Below are positions 17,710 through 28,907 of a DNA stretch of 64,000 nt, piece by piece (position 1 is the first letter of the stretch; each line of letters starts with the position of its first letter). A model generated the notes under the pieces. It saw nothing but the letters and a program-made list of their open reading frames with translations. It was not told where the DNA came from and searched no databases. The stretch covers positions 1 to 64,000 of the forward strand of contig CANLZL010000008.1 in NCBI GenBank assembly GCA_947495575.1. The letters are read 5' to 3'. Origin of the DNA: an uncultured Nioella sp. GTDB taxonomy: Bacteria; Pseudomonadota; Alphaproteobacteria; Rhodobacterales; Rhodobacteraceae. The translations under genes were made by a program, and so were the position numbers.

Positions 17710-18975
17710 TTAATTTTCGTTGAGAAGAGCAAGCCACATTGACGCATCTTCCGAGGCCGCGCGATACCAATCGCGGATTAGCGCGCGCTCTGTCCCTTCC
17801 ATGAACGAAACATTGGCCGGGGGCATGGCTACACTGACTGCGGAATGCAAATATATGGCCCGCGCCGCGCGCGCGATATCGGGCGGCGTTTCTAGGAGGA
17901 CATCGCGCGGAGCGCGACGGATGCCGGGGTAAAATGGCTCACGCGCATGGCACATGGAACATCGGCCCAGCACAATTGAGGCTACTTCGTCGAATCCCTC
18001 TGTCGCCATCAACCGCTCTTCGCGCGGGGTCAAATCGCGCGCCTCTGCCTCTTCCCAGGTGTCATGATCCAGACCGAGGGAAGAGAGCCAGGCAATCAAC
18101 AAAAACAGCAGAACAGTCACCGCCAATGCCCAATACGGCTCACCCTCGCGGGCATGCATTGAGTTGAAAAAATGCCGGATCGTGACCCCCATCAAAAACA
18201 CAATCGCCGCAATCAGCCAATTGTATTGCGTGGCAAACGCCAAAGGCGCGTGGTTCGAGAGCATCAGGAAAACAACGGGCAGGGTCAGGTAATTGTTGTG
18301 TGTCGATCTCAGCTTTGCAATCTTGCCATATTTGGGATCCGGTTTGCGCCCGGCCTGAAGGTCGGCTACCACGATGCGTTGATTGGGCATGATGATGAAG
18401 AACACGTTGGCCGTCATGATCGTGGCGGTAAACGCGCCCAGATGCAGCATCATTGCGCGGCCCGTGAAGATCTGGTTGTAGCCCCAGCCCATCGCCACCA
18501 GAAGCACGAAGAGAAGAAGCATCAGAACCGTCGGTTGATCCCCCAATCGCGATTTGCACAGGAAATCGTAAACCAGCCAGCCAATGGTCAAGGACGCCGC
18601 AGAGATCAGGATGCCCTGCCATGTCGCCAAATCGGCCTTATTCGCGTCGATCAGATAAAGCTCTGCCCCCGCCCAATACGTGATCATCAACAGCGCGGCA
18701 CCAGAAAGCCATGTCGAATAGCTTTCCCATTTGAACCACGTCAGATGCTCGGGCATTTCGTCCGGGGCTACGAGGTATTTGCGGATATGATAAAAGCCGC
18801 CACCGTGGACCTGCCACTCGTCCCCATCGGCCCCGGCCAGATCACCATCGCGACGCAGCCCCAGATCTAGCGCGATGAAATAGAAGCTGGACCCGATCCA
18901 AGCGATTGCTGTGATGACATGTAGCCAGCGGACTGCAAATCCCAGCCAGTCCCACATGATCAAAAAATCACTCAT
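17710..18975 (-). CDS. puuD: Membrane urate oxidase with cytochrome c domain (PuuD family)
   Basis: A 421-residue protein: an N-terminal DUF989 membrane domain with about eight helices, starting MSDFLIMWDWLGFAVRWLHVITAIAWIGSSFYFI, followed by a periplasmic cytochrome c-like domain with the heme motif CSMCH near residue 340. PuuD proteins oxidise urate to 5-hydroxyisourate, passing electrons to the cytochrome instead of making hydrogen peroxide. ATG 18975 is chosen because the membrane domain begins there; the upstream in-frame ATG adds 17 unrelated residues. It is divergent from a LysR regulator and close to the later urate pathway genes, which supports the assignment. Confidence 0.93.
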   Translation of the reverse strand: MSDFLIMWDWLGFAVRWLHVITAIAWIGSSFYFIALDLGLRRDGDLAGADGDEWQVHGGGFYHIRKYLVAPDEMPEHLTWFKWESYSTWLSGAALLMITYWAGAELYLIDANKADLATWQGILISAASLTIGWLVYDFLCKSRLGDQPTVLMLLLFVLLVAMGWGYNQIFTGRAMMLHLGAFTATIMTANVFFIIMPNQRIVVADLQAGRKPDPKYGKIAKLRSTHNNYLTLPVVFLMLSNHAPLAFATQYNWLIAAIVFLMGVTIRHFFNSMHAREGEPYWALAVTVLLFLLIAWLSSLGLDHDTWEEAEARDLTPREERLMATEGFDEVASIVLGRCSMCHAREPFYPGIRRAPRDVLLETPPDIARAARAIYLHSAVSVAMPPANVSFMEGTERALIRDWYRAASEDASMWLALLNEN

Positions 18976-19084
18976 CGCCCAAATCCTCTGCAAATAGCGC
19001 TGTTTCAGGTCTATCTCGCTGGACAATTCCCCGGTATTGCAAGAAATTGCCCAGCTGTTTCAAAATTTTGCTAAGAATACTCTT

Positions 19085-19987
19085 ATGGCTTACCTCGATA
19101 ACGTCAAAACCTTTGTGCGCGTGTTCGAACTTGGCTCGATGTCTGCCGCTGCGCGGGATCAACGCATTTCGGCAGCCGTTGCCTCGTCTCGGATTTCCCA
19201 GTTGGAAGAGCACCTTAACGTGAGGTTGTTTCTTCGCACCACGCGGCAATTGAATCCCACCGAACAGGGCCTGTTATTCTATCGGGGGGCGTGCAAAATC
19301 CTTGAGGCCGTGGAAGAGGCTGAGGCGATTGTAAACGAGGTCACACAAACACCTCGCGGCACGATCTATGTGGCGACTCCTTTGGGGTTGGGGCGGCGGC
19401 TTGTCGGGCCAGCAATTCCCTTGTTCAAAGAAGAATACCCAATGGTCGATATCAGGTTGCGACTATCAGACCGGAAACTGGACATGGCCGCCGAAGGGTT
19501 GGACGTGATGTTCTTTCTTGGCGTGCCAGAAGACAGCACCCTTCGAATCCGCAAGATCGCAGATTGCAGTCGGGTTCTTTGCGCCGCGCCGGATTACATC
19601 GCCCGCAAAGGAATGCCGCAAACAGCATCCGATCTCAGCGGCGGCAAACATGACTGCCTGAACCTCCGCTACCCCGGCGCTCCGGAATTTCAATGGCCAT
19701 TGCAATCACCCGAAGGTGTTCGAAGGGTGCCAGTGCAAGGTCCGTTCGAATCTGATGACGGGGACGTTCTGACCGAATGGGCTGTATCGGGTCAGGGCAT
19801 CATCCTGAAACCCTATTTCGAAGTGGCAGACCATCTTGCCTCGGGCGCCTTGGTGCCCGTTTTAACAAACGAGCCGCCCGTGCCGGTGCAATTGGCCTGC
19901 CTTTATATGCATCGCAAGCGGCAGGACCCGAAAGTCCGGTTGCTGATTGACTTCATGGCTGAGAAAATCCTCAAGGATTTGCCCTAA
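19085..19987 (+). CDS. LysR family regulator, probably of purine catabolism
   Basis: A 300-residue LysR regulator. The N-terminal winged helix (residues 1-60) includes VFELGSMSAAARDQRISAAVASSRISQLE, and the substrate-binding domain spans about 90-295. It is divergent from puuD with 109 bases between the starts and overlaps by four bases at its 3' end with the convergent HIU hydrolase gene. This placement makes it the likely local regulator of urate degradation, with urate or a product as possible inducer; that is inference. Confidence 0.88.
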   Translation: MAYLDNVKTFVRVFELGSMSAAARDQRISAAVASSRISQLEEHLNVRLFLRTTRQLNPTEQGLLFYRGACKILEAVEEAEAIVNEVTQTPRGTIYVATPLGLGRRLVGPAIPLFKEEYPMVDIRLRLSDRKLDMAAEGLDVMFFLGVPEDSTLRIRKIADCSRVLCAAPDYIARKGMPQTASDLSGGKHDCLNLRYPGAPEFQWPLQSPEGVRRVPVQGPFESDDGDVLTEWAVSGQGIILKPYFEVADHLASGALVPVLTNEPPVPVQLACLYMHRKRQDPKVRLLIDFMAEKILKDLP

Positions 19988-20340
19988 CTTCCCCGGTATG
20001 TCGAAAATCCGTGCGCCGACAATAGCAAAGGCACGTGGTAATGAGACTCGGGTTCCGAGATCCCAAACCGGATCGGGATTTGGTCGAGAAATAAAGGGTT
20101 GGTTCCTGCCTGCCCGGATGCGCGCAGATAGTCACCGGCGAAGAATACCAACTCATACGTGCCCGTCTTGAACTTTGCCTCTGGCAAGATGGGCGTATCG
20201 GTGCGGCCATCCTCGTTTGTCATAGCTTCTGCAATTTTGCGATGTGAATTGCCCGAGACGGAATAGAGCAAGATCTTGATCCCCTCAGCCGGGCATCCTT
20301 TTGCCGTGTCCAGAACATGGGTTGTCAAATATCCGGCCAT
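19984..20340 (-). CDS. uraH: Hydroxyisourate hydrolase
   Basis: A 118-residue transthyretin-related protein that hydrolyses 5-hydroxyisourate to OHCU. It has the N-terminal LTTHVLDTAKGCPA with the conserved histidine, the internal RTD segment and the diagnostic C-terminal YRGS (last four residues), which distinguishes the enzyme from transthyretin. It lies between puuD and the OHCU decarboxylase fusion, exactly where this second step is needed. The gene faces the LysR gene and is divergent from the fusion gene. Confidence 0.96.
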   Translation of the reverse strand: MAGYLTTHVLDTAKGCPAEGIKILLYSVSGNSHRKIAEAMTNEDGRTDTPILPEAKFKTGTYELVFFAGDYLRASGQAGTNPLFLDQIPIRFGISEPESHYHVPLLLSAHGFSTYRGS

Positions 20341-20410
20341 TGCATGCCTCCCTGGCTTTTCGCCCTTATGCCCGTCCGCATTAGACCCGGCATAGGCCCC
20401 TGACGCTACA

Positions 20411-20428
20411 GGAGTTTCAAAAAACTCC
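20411..20428. promoter_or_regulatory. Inverted repeat in the HIU hydrolase / PuuE promoter region
   Basis: GGAGTTT and AAACTCC (20411-20417, 20422-20428) form a 7-bp inverted repeat in the 148-base divergent region between the HIU hydrolase and PuuE-fusion starts. It may be an operator for a purine-responsive regulator. Only the symmetry and position support this. Confidence 0.35.
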
Positions 20429-20488
20429 AGAAAGTCAACGAGGGGTAAGTTAGACTAAGGTCCCAGCAAAAGACCACGAGGGCCCGAA

Positions 20489-21904
20489 ATGGCATCCCGA
20501 TACCCAAGAGACATGCGCGGCTATGGCGCGACGCCCCCCGATCCAAAATGGCCAGGCGGTGCCAAGATCGCTGTGCAAATCGTCTTGAATTATGAGGAAG
20601 GCGGCGAAAACAACATACTGCATGGTGATGCTGCATCAGAGGCTTTCCTGTCCGAGATCGTTGGGGCAGCCGCTTGGCCGGGTCAGCGGCATTGGAACAT
20701 GGAATCGATCTACGAATACGGAAGCCGCGCAGGCTTTTGGCGATTGCACCGTTTGTTCACCTCGATGGGTATCCCTCTAACTGTTTACGGCGTGGCCACC
20801 GCCCTTGCCCGCAGCCCGGAGCAAGTCGCCGCGATGAAGGCCGCAGATTGGGAGATTGCCAGCCACGGCCTGAAATGGATCGAGTACAAGGATTACCCGG
20901 CAGAAGACGAACGCGCCCATATAGCAGAGGCCATTCGCCTGCACACTGAAGTTATCGGCACACGCCCGCGCGGCTGGTACACCGGCCGCTGCTCGATGAA
21001 CACCGTCGCTTTGGCAGCTGAAGCCGGCATGGACTACATCGCTGATAGCTATGCCGATGACCTGCCTTATTGGAGCAATCTCGACGGCCAGGATCAGCTC
21101 ATCGTCCCGTACACCCTTGATTGCAACGATATGCGCTTTGCCACGCCGCAGGGGTTCAATTCGGGCGATCAATTCTTCGCTTATCTGAAAGACACCTTTG
21201 ATGGGCTCTATGCCGAAGGTCAGGCAGGCGCGGCCAAGATGATGTCGGTTGGCCTTCACTGTCGTCTTGTTGGGCGTCCGGGTCGAATGATGGCGCTGAA
21301 ACGGTTCCTTGATTATGCGCAATCTCGCGCGGATGTTTGGTTTGCCCGCCGGATCGATATCGCCGATCATTGGCGTACAACCCATCCCGCTTCGTCAACC
21401 GCTCTACCATCTGCCATGGACAAAGAGACCTTCGTTTCTGCCTTCGGGGGCATTTACGAGCATTCGCCGTGGATCGCTGAGCGCGCCTATGACCTGGAGC
21501 TTGGCCCGGCACATGATTGCGCGGCCGGTGTGCACAATGCTTTAACCCGCGTATTCCGCAGCGCGACAGGGGACGAACGATTAGGCGTTTTTCTGGCCCA
21601 TCCTGATTTGGCTGGGAAACTTGCCTCTGCCGGGCGCTTGACGGCGGAATCCACGGCAGAGCAGGCCGGGGCGGGCCTCGACATGTTGACAGATGAGGAA
21701 CGCGCGGCCTTCACCTCGATGAACGCCACTTATGTCGAAAAACACGGTTTTCCCTTTATCATCGCTGTCCGCGATCACAGCAAAGCGTCGATAAAAGCGG
21801 CATTCGCAGCGCGAATTGAGAATGACACCTCTGCCGAGCTGAACGAGGCTTGCAAGCAAGTCGAACGCATTGCTGAATTCAGGTTAAAGGATCTGTTGCC
21901 GTGA
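20489..21904 (+). CDS. Bifunctional allantoinase (PuuE) / OHCU decarboxylase
   Basis: A 471-residue fusion. Residues about 1-305 are the metal-independent PuuE allantoinase of the polysaccharide-deacetylase fold (YGATPPDPKWPGGAKIAVQIV, ASHGLKWIEY, TGRCSMNT, MSVGLHCRLVGRPGRM). Residues about 310-471 are OHCU decarboxylase (FVSAFGGIYEHSPWIAE, AHPDLAGK with the catalytic histidine, STAEQAGAGLD and HGFPFIIAVR). One chain thus converts OHCU to S-allantoin and then to allantoate. The stop overlaps the ureidoglycolate lyase start as GTGA, so the genes are cotranscribed. Confidence 0.95.
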   Translation: MASRYPRDMRGYGATPPDPKWPGGAKIAVQIVLNYEEGGENNILHGDAASEAFLSEIVGAAAWPGQRHWNMESIYEYGSRAGFWRLHRLFTSMGIPLTVYGVATALARSPEQVAAMKAADWEIASHGLKWIEYKDYPAEDERAHIAEAIRLHTEVIGTRPRGWYTGRCSMNTVALAAEAGMDYIADSYADDLPYWSNLDGQDQLIVPYTLDCNDMRFATPQGFNSGDQFFAYLKDTFDGLYAEGQAGAAKMMSVGLHCRLVGRPGRMMALKRFLDYAQSRADVWFARRIDIADHWRTTHPASSTALPSAMDKETFVSAFGGIYEHSPWIAERAYDLELGPAHDCAAGVHNALTRVFRSATGDERLGVFLAHPDLAGKLASAGRLTAESTAEQAGAGLDMLTDEERAAFTSMNATYVEKHGFPFIIAVRDHSKASIKAAFAARIENDTSAELNEACKQVERIAEFRLKDLLP

Positions 21905-22392
21905 CCGGTACGCTGATCGCCGCGCCGCTAACAGAGCAGGCGTTCAAGCCTTTTGGCGACGTGATCAGTCTGCGCGACACGCCCGACATGATCATCAACC
22001 AAGGCATGTGCGGGCGTCATCATGACCTCGCGCGGGTCGACATCGAAGGTGGGCGCGCCGGGATCAGCCTGTTTGACGCCGAGGCACGTCACTGGCCCTG
22101 CGAGATTGCCTTGGTCGAACGGCATCCGCTTGGCAGTCAGGCTTTTCTGCCACTCGACAGGACGCCCTTTCTGGTGGTGGTCGCTGACGACGAGGCCGGG
22201 CAACCTGCTGGACTGCGCGCCTTTGTAACCGCGCCAGGACAGGGCGTTAACCTGCTGCGCGGGGTCTGGCATGGCGTGCTTTGCCCTATCGGCGCCCGCG
22301 GAACTTATGCCGTCATCGACCGGGTCGGCGATGGCGAAAATTTGGAAGAACACTGGTTCGACAGCCCCATTTCTGTCGAGCCCGTGCCCTAA
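21901..22392 (+). CDS. allA: Ureidoglycolate lyase
   Basis: A 163-residue cupin-fold enzyme that splits ureidoglycolate into glyoxylate and urea. Signatures include PFGDVI near the N-terminus, FLPLDRTPFLVVVA and GVWHGVLCPIGA with the conserved histidine. Translation starts with GTG overlapping the previous stop. Urea from this step can feed the urease encoded 2 kb downstream. Confidence 0.93.
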   Translation: MTGTLIAAPLTEQAFKPFGDVISLRDTPDMIINQGMCGRHHDLARVDIEGGRAGISLFDAEARHWPCEIALVERHPLGSQAFLPLDRTPFLVVVADDEAGQPAGLRAFVTAPGQGVNLLRGVWHGVLCPIGARGTYAVIDRVGDGENLEEHWFDSPISVEPVP

Positions 22393-22452
22393 AATACCCG
22401 CCAGGAAGAGCGGGGCAACCGGACAGTTGTCCAACGGAAGGAAACGAGAAAA

Positions 22453-23877
22453 ATGGCTGATACGTCCATTGGGACAGCGGCACAGCTTCGCGATCCCAAC
22501 TACACCCCCGCCCTAAGCAAGGCGATCCCGCTCGGCATCCAGCATGTGCTGGCCATGTTTGTCTCCAACGTCACGCCGGCTATTATCGTGGCCGGTGCGG
22601 CAGGGTTCGGCTTTGGCTCGAATTCACCCGATTTCCCGGAGCTTCTTTATCTGATCCAGATGTCGATGCTCTTTGCTGGGGTCGCCACGCTTTTGCAAAC
22701 GATCACCATCGGTCCGGTTGGGGCCGCCCTGCCAATCGTGCAAGGCACCAGTTTCGCCTTCATTCCGATCATGATCCCTCTGGTGGCCGGTCGGGGTGTT
22801 GACGCCTTGGCAGCCGTCTTTACCGGCATCATCGTTGGTGGCCTTTTCCATGCCTGCATCGGCCTTTTCATCGGCAAGATCCGCTTTGCCCTTCCCCCGC
22901 TTGTCACCGGCCTAGTCGTCACCATGATCGGTCTGGCACTGGTCAAGGTGGGCATCCAATATGCCGCTGGTGGCGTTCCAGCAATCGGAACAGAGGAATA
23001 TGGCAGCGTGCTGAACTGGTCCGCCGCACTTATCGTGATCTTTGTGACGCTTGGCCTGAAGTTCTTCACCAAGGGCATGTTGTCAATCTCGGCGGTCCTG
23101 CTTGGCCTCATAGTCGGTTACATCTACGCCATTGCTGTGGGCATGCTCTCGATTGACGCGATCACCGGATCCTGGAGCCGCGCCTCGGCATTTGCCCTGC
23201 CGCAACCCTTCAAATACGGGTTCGAATTCTCGGCCGCCGCGATTATCGGTTTCTGCCTCATGGCTTTCATTTCAGCGATTGAAACCGTGGGCGATGTCTC
23301 AGGCATAACCAAGGGTGGTGCGGGCCGCGAGGCAACAGAAGAAGAGATTCAGGGCGCGACCTATGCGGATGGCTTCGGATCGGCACTGGCCGGTATCTTT
23401 GGCGGGTTCCCAAATACCTCGTTCAGCCAAAACGTCGGCTTAATTGCGATGACCGGCGTTATGAGCCGCCACGTCGTGACCTGCGGTGCAATCTTCCTGA
23501 TCATCTGCGGCCTGATCCCCAAAGTGGGCGGCGTCATCCGTACGGTTCCCATCGAGGTTCTGGGCGGCGGCGTCATCGTCATGTTCGGTATGGTTGTCGC
23601 CGCCGGTATCTCGATGCTGTCCGATGTCGATTGGAACAGACGCAACATGGTGATCTTCGCGATTGCCTTGTCTGTCGGGCTTGGCCTTCAGCTTGAACCC
23701 GGCGCCGTGCAATATTTGCCTGACACGCTGCGTATCCTGATGACGTCCGGCCTTTTGCCTGCCGCCGTCATTGCAATTGTCTTGAACCTTGTGTTGCCAG
23801 AAGAATTGAGCGGTGAATCGACGGAAGAGGTTTCGGGCGGCCTATCCGGAAGCAGCAAAGGATCGCTTCCAAGATAA
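22453..23877 (+). CDS. NCS2 family purine permease (uracil-xanthine type)
   Basis: A 474-residue inner-membrane symporter of the nucleobase:cation symporter-2 family, with about 14 predicted helices. The motif GGFPNTSFSQNVGLIAMTGV (residues about 317-336) is the family fingerprint, and the helix-1 region has GIQHVLAMF. Given its place between ureidoglycolate lyase and ureidoglycine aminohydrolase genes it most likely imports urate or xanthine. GGAAGGA precedes the ATG and a textbook terminator follows. Confidence 0.93.
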   Translation: MADTSIGTAAQLRDPNYTPALSKAIPLGIQHVLAMFVSNVTPAIIVAGAAGFGFGSNSPDFPELLYLIQMSMLFAGVATLLQTITIGPVGAALPIVQGTSFAFIPIMIPLVAGRGVDALAAVFTGIIVGGLFHACIGLFIGKIRFALPPLVTGLVVTMIGLALVKVGIQYAAGGVPAIGTEEYGSVLNWSAALIVIFVTLGLKFFTKGMLSISAVLLGLIVGYIYAIAVGMLSIDAITGSWSRASAFALPQPFKYGFEFSAAAIIGFCLMAFISAIETVGDVSGITKGGAGREATEEEIQGATYADGFGSALAGIFGGFPNTSFSQNVGLIAMTGVMSRHVVTCGAIFLIICGLIPKVGGVIRTVPIEVLGGGVIVMFGMVVAAGISMLSDVDWNRRNMVIFAIALSVGLGLQLEPGAVQYLPDTLRILMTSGLLPAAVIAIVLNLVLPEELSGESTEEVSGGLSGSSKGSLPR

Positions 23878-23884
23878 ACGACAT

Positions 23885-23918
23885 AGGCCGCGCCCAATTC
23901 AGGGCGCGGCCTTTTTTC
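23885..23918 (+). terminator. Rho-independent terminator after the purine permease
   Basis: A perfect 11-bp GC-rich stem (AGGCCGCGCCC / GGGCGCGGCCT), 6-base loop and T6 run follow the permease stop by 7 bases. Confidence 0.93.
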
Positions 23919-23958
23919 CTTCGGAACCGCTCGATTGTCCTAAGCTGAACCTAGACAG

Positions 23959-24777
23959 TCATAGCGGCATGTGCCGGTTCACATCCTTGTAAAGCAGATA
24001 GCGGAATGGTTCTGGACCACCGGCATAACAAGCCTGCGGACAGAAGGCGCGAAGCCACATAAAATCACCGGCCTCCACTTCAACCCAATCCTGATTGAGC
24101 TTGTAGACGCCCTTGCCCTGCAACACGTATAGCCCATGTTCCATCACATGGGTTTCCATAAACGGGATCACCGCGCCGGGTTGCAGGGTCACGATGGTGA
24201 CATGCATGTCATGACTTAGGTCTTCGGGATCCATAAACCGGGTAGTCGCCCAACGCCCCTCGGTATCAGGCATCGGGCCCGGCGTAATATCTGCCTCATT
24301 GGCAATGATCGGTTGTGGTCCAGCAATACCTTCAACAGCAACGTATTTTTTCCGAATCCAGTGGAACTTAGCGATTTGTTCGGCCGTATTATTCAGCCGC
24401 CATTGCATGCCTGCAGGGATAAATGCAAAGCCACCCGGTCCCAGAGAATAAGTGTCCTCACCAACCTGAATAGTCACCTGCCCCTGCACAACGAATATCG
24501 CAGCCTCGGCGCCGTCATCAGTTTCAGGTCGATCAGACCCGCCGCCCGGAACAACTTCCCCAATATATTGCGAGAAGGTTTCTGAAAACCCGCTCATTGG
24601 CCGAGCCAGAACCCAAAACCGTGCGCCCTGCCAATGGGGCAAGCGGGACACCACGATGTCGGTCATGCTGTTGCCGGGAATGACGGCATAGGCCTCAGTG
24701 AACACCGCCCGACTTGTCAATAGCTGGCTTTGCGGCGGCAAACCGCCGTCTGGGGCGTGGTAATGAGGCGGGGACAT
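23959..24777 (-). CDS. allE: (S)-ureidoglycine aminohydrolase
   Basis: A 272-residue bicupin enzyme that releases ammonia from (S)-ureidoglycine to give ureidoglycolate, the substrate of AllA. The first cupin carries EAAIFVVQGQVTIQV and GGFAFIPAGMQW; the second has METHVMEHGLYVLQGKGVYKLN, whose histidines and glutamates are the manganese ligands, followed by GDFMWLRAFCPQACYAGG. It is transcribed leftward, facing the permease gene. Confidence 0.94.
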   Translation of the reverse strand: MSPPHYHAPDGGLPPQSQLLTSRAVFTEAYAVIPGNSMTDIVVSRLPHWQGARFWVLARPMSGFSETFSQYIGEVVPGGGSDRPETDDGAEAAIFVVQGQVTIQVGEDTYSLGPGGFAFIPAGMQWRLNNTAEQIAKFHWIRKKYVAVEGIAGPQPIIANEADITPGPMPDTEGRWATTRFMDPEDLSHDMHVTIVTLQPGAVIPFMETHVMEHGLYVLQGKGVYKLNQDWVEVEAGDFMWLRAFCPQACYAGGPEPFRYLLYKDVNRHMPL

Positions 24778-24908
24778 CGGGCGAAACCTTTCATCGGGAT
24801 CGAACTGGGTACCAAGACCCCTATCAAACCCGGCATCGCTGCCTAATCCAATGCCAAAACGCCTAGGAATGAGGCTAAAGGAGTAGTTTGTTCTGCCTGA
24901 AAATCAGA

Positions 24909-25526
24909 TCAAGCCGGAACCAACCCACCGACTTCCGTAATTGCCGCAACAATCTCGGCCACGCCTTTGCGATGTTTGAGTTGCGCAAAAAGAAACGGTC
25001 GACCGGCCCGCATTCGGGTCGCATCACGTTCCATCACCTCCAGGCTCGCACCCACATAAGGCGCCAGATCAGTCTTGTTAATAATCAGGAGGTCGGATTT
25101 CGTAATCGCCGGCCCACCTTTGCGCGGAATCTCTTCGCCCGCCGCAGTGTCGATGACATAGAGCGTGATATCGGCCAGTTCGGGGCTGAAAGTTGCCGAC
25201 AGGTTATCGCCGCCGCTTTCGATCAGGATCACATCGAGATCAGGCAGGCGTTTTGTCATCTCGTCGACCGCCGCCAGATTGATGGAGGCATCCTCACGAA
25301 TTGCCGTGTGCGGGCAGCCGCCGGTTTCCACGCCCATGATCCGCTCCAACGGCAAAACCTGTTGGCGCATCAACTCCTCCGCGTCTTCGCGCGTGTAGAT
25401 GTCATTGGTGATGACCGCGACCGAAAACCTGTCGCGCATCGCCTCGCACAAGGCAGCGGTCAATGTGGTCTTTCCGGCACCGACGGGACCGCCGATGCCC
25501 ACGCGAAGGGGGCCGTGTTGGCTCAT
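24909..25526 (-). CDS. ureG: Urease accessory GTPase UreG
   Basis: A 205-residue SIMIBI GTPase that powers nickel delivery to urease. It has the P-loop [12 protein letters not shown] (residues about 12-23), the [13 protein letters not shown] segment, the metal-binding [12 protein letters not shown] and the guanine specificity motif NKTD. It is the last gene of the leftward urease operon and overlaps ureF by four bases. Confidence 0.97.
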   Translation of the reverse strand: MSQHGPLRVGIGGPVGAGKTTLTAALCEAMRDRFSVAVITNDIYTREDAEELMRQQVLPLERIMGVETGGCPHTAIREDASINLAAVDEMTKRLPDLDVILIESGGDNLSATFSPELADITLYVIDTAAGEEIPRKGGPAITKSDLLIINKTDLAPYVGASLEVMERDATRMRAGRPFLFAQLKHRKGVAEIVAAITEVGGLVPA

Positions 25527-26176
25527 GATCTGAAGATCCTTGAATAGAGAGTTTCATGCCGCATCGAGGCGATGTCCGCTGCAAAACTGGAACTGCCGAT
25601 TTCGCTGAGGTTGGTTTGGACCGCTGTCTGCGCCAGTTCCGGGCAAAGACGCGAAAGCCGCGCCAACGCCGCCTGCCCGTCGGTCTGGCCAAGCGGAACG
25701 ATGCGGATCGCCGCTGAGATGAGGTTTGCAGCAAAGCCATGCAGGAACATTGTGGCAAGTGGCAGCAACGCGATGCCCTGCAAATGTGCAGCCCGGCCAA
25801 TTGCCACAGGATAGGTCATTTCGGGCAGATCGCCCTGCCAAATCGTGGCGGTGATATTGGCAAAACTTGCCCCTTGCTGGACGGTTTCCAACAGCCGTTC
25901 TTCCGACGGCGCCAAGGCACGCGACAGGGCATCTATTTCAAAGAGGTCATCCGAGTCTGCCTGATAGCTCGCCGCCATCAGTGCGACATCCATTACCGGA
26001 GCGCCGTGGCGCAGCACACCCGTAATCCAAGCCTCGGCGCTTGCGCAATCGGTGATCTGGCCGTCGGCCACCGCTTGTTCCAAACCGTGACTATAGGCAA
26101 ATGCTCCGACCGGATAGGCGGGCGACAACCATTGCGTCAAGATCAGCAGATCCTCGGGGGCAAGGGCATCGGTCAT
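25523..26176 (-). CDS. ureF: Urease accessory protein UreF
   Basis: A 217-residue all-helical protein that with UreD and UreG forms the urease maturation complex. The N-terminal [21 protein letters not shown] (residues about 13-33) is the family fingerprint, and [13 protein letters not shown] follows. It starts 3 bases after the ureE stop codon and overlaps ureG. Confidence 0.95.
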   Translation of the reverse strand: MTDALAPEDLLILTQWLSPAYPVGAFAYSHGLEQAVADGQITDCASAEAWITGVLRHGAPVMDVALMAASYQADSDDLFEIDALSRALAPSEERLLETVQQGASFANITATIWQGDLPEMTYPVAIGRAAHLQGIALLPLATMFLHGFAANLISAAIRIVPLGQTDGQAALARLSRLCPELAQTAVQTNLSEIGSSSFAADIASMRHETLYSRIFRS

Positions 26177-26179
26177 GGG

Positions 26180-26653
26180 CTAATGCGCGTGGTCATGGAC
26201 GTGTCCATGATCATGGCTATGGGTGCGGCCATGCCCGTAAGCGCCACCTTCTGGCGTGAACGGTTCGTTGACTTCACTGGTTGTGGCTCCAAGAAGTGCA
26301 AGCATATCGGCAATCACATGATCATGCTGGATCAAAAGCCGACCGGCCTCGATCTGGCAGGGCGTGTGGCGATTGCCGACATGCCAGGCGATGCGGGCCA
26401 AATCAGGCGCCGTGATTTCCAGAAGCGCTTCGGGCGCGGCGATCACCGTGATCTCATCACCCGTCTCTGTGATCAACACGCCGCCATCATCCAAAGATGT
26501 CGTCTTGGCCAAATCGACCAGCACTTTGCGCCCATCGGTCAGCGTCAGCACTTTGCGGCGCAAAAACCGATCCTCATAGGTCAGGCTGATGGATCCAATC
26601 GGAGCCTTATGCCCATGCCCGTGATAGGCCAGCGCAGTGATTTCCACACTCAT
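26180..26653 (-). CDS. ureE: Urease accessory protein UreE (nickel metallochaperone)
   Basis: A 157-residue protein with the UreE N-terminal domain (LTYEDRFLRRKVLTLTDGRKVLVDL) and metal-binding domain containing AWHVGNRHTPCQIE, where the conserved histidine binds nickel. The C-terminus is histidine-rich (GHGRTHSHDHGHVHDHAH), giving extra nickel storage sites. It lies 10 bases downstream of ureC. Confidence 0.96.
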   Translation of the reverse strand: MSVEITALAYHGHGHKAPIGSISLTYEDRFLRRKVLTLTDGRKVLVDLAKTTSLDDGGVLITETGDEITVIAAPEALLEITAPDLARIAWHVGNRHTPCQIEAGRLLIQHDHVIADMLALLGATTSEVNEPFTPEGGAYGHGRTHSHDHGHVHDHAH

Positions 26654-26663
26654 CTCGCGCTTC

Positions 26664-28424
<1,761 letters not shown>

Positions 28425-28425
28425 G

Positions 28426-28731
28426 TCAGAGTGCTCCCATAACCTGCTGGTTAAAGCCATATATCTTGCGGTCGCCGCCAATCGGGATCAGATGCACTTC
28501 ACGCCTCTGGCCCGGTTCAAACCGCACAGCTGTTCCTGCGGCAATGTCCAGACGCATGCCGCGCGCAGCGTCGCGATCAAAATCAAGTGCGGCATTGGCT
28601 TCACCGAAATGGTAATGTGAACCGACCTGAACCGGCCGGTCGCCAGTATTGGCGACCATCAGAGTGATGGCTTCACGGTCCGCGTTCAGCGTGATTTCAC
28701 CCTCTGCCGGGAACAGCTCTCCGGGGATCAT
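28426..28731 (-). CDS. ureB: Urease beta subunit
   Basis: A 101-residue structural subunit with the typical [20 protein letters not shown] start, [25 protein letters not shown] and [16 protein letters not shown]. It starts in an ATGA overlap with a small upstream gene and ends one base before the ureC start. Confidence 0.96.
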   Translation of the reverse strand: MIPGELFPAEGEITLNADREAITLMVANTGDRPVQVGSHYHFGEANAALDFDRDAARGMRLDIAAGTAVRFEPGQRREVHLIPIGGDRKIYGFNQQVMGAL

Positions 28732-28892
28732 TTGTGGACACGTCCAAGCGCATAGCCCGCCACGGCGACAATCGGGATCAGGAACAGGGCCAGCATTGCA
28801 CCATTGGTCTCATGCGGATGCAGATGCGCGCCTTCATGGGCCATTGCGGCGGTCGCGGCGAAAAGCGAGAGAACGGGCAGAGCAAATTTCAT
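28728..28892 (-). CDS. Small His-rich exported or membrane protein in the urease operon
   Basis: A 54-residue frame between ureA and ureB. It begins [18 protein letters not shown], a likely signal peptide, followed by a histidine-rich stretch [10 protein letters not shown], a hydrophobic helix (residues about 32-50) and a short basic tail ending GRVHK. AAGGACC precedes the ATG, and the TGA overlaps the ureB ATG as ATGA, so translation is coupled. The small size, export signal and histidines suggest a nickel-related envelope role, but no function is established. I recall similar small ORFs in Rhodobacterales urease operons; that recollection is unchecked. Confidence 0.7.
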   Translation of the reverse strand: MKFALPVLSLFAATAAMAHEGAHLHPHETNGAMLALFLIPIVAVAGYALGRVHK

Positions 28893-28907
28893 CGGTGAGG
28901 TCCTTTC

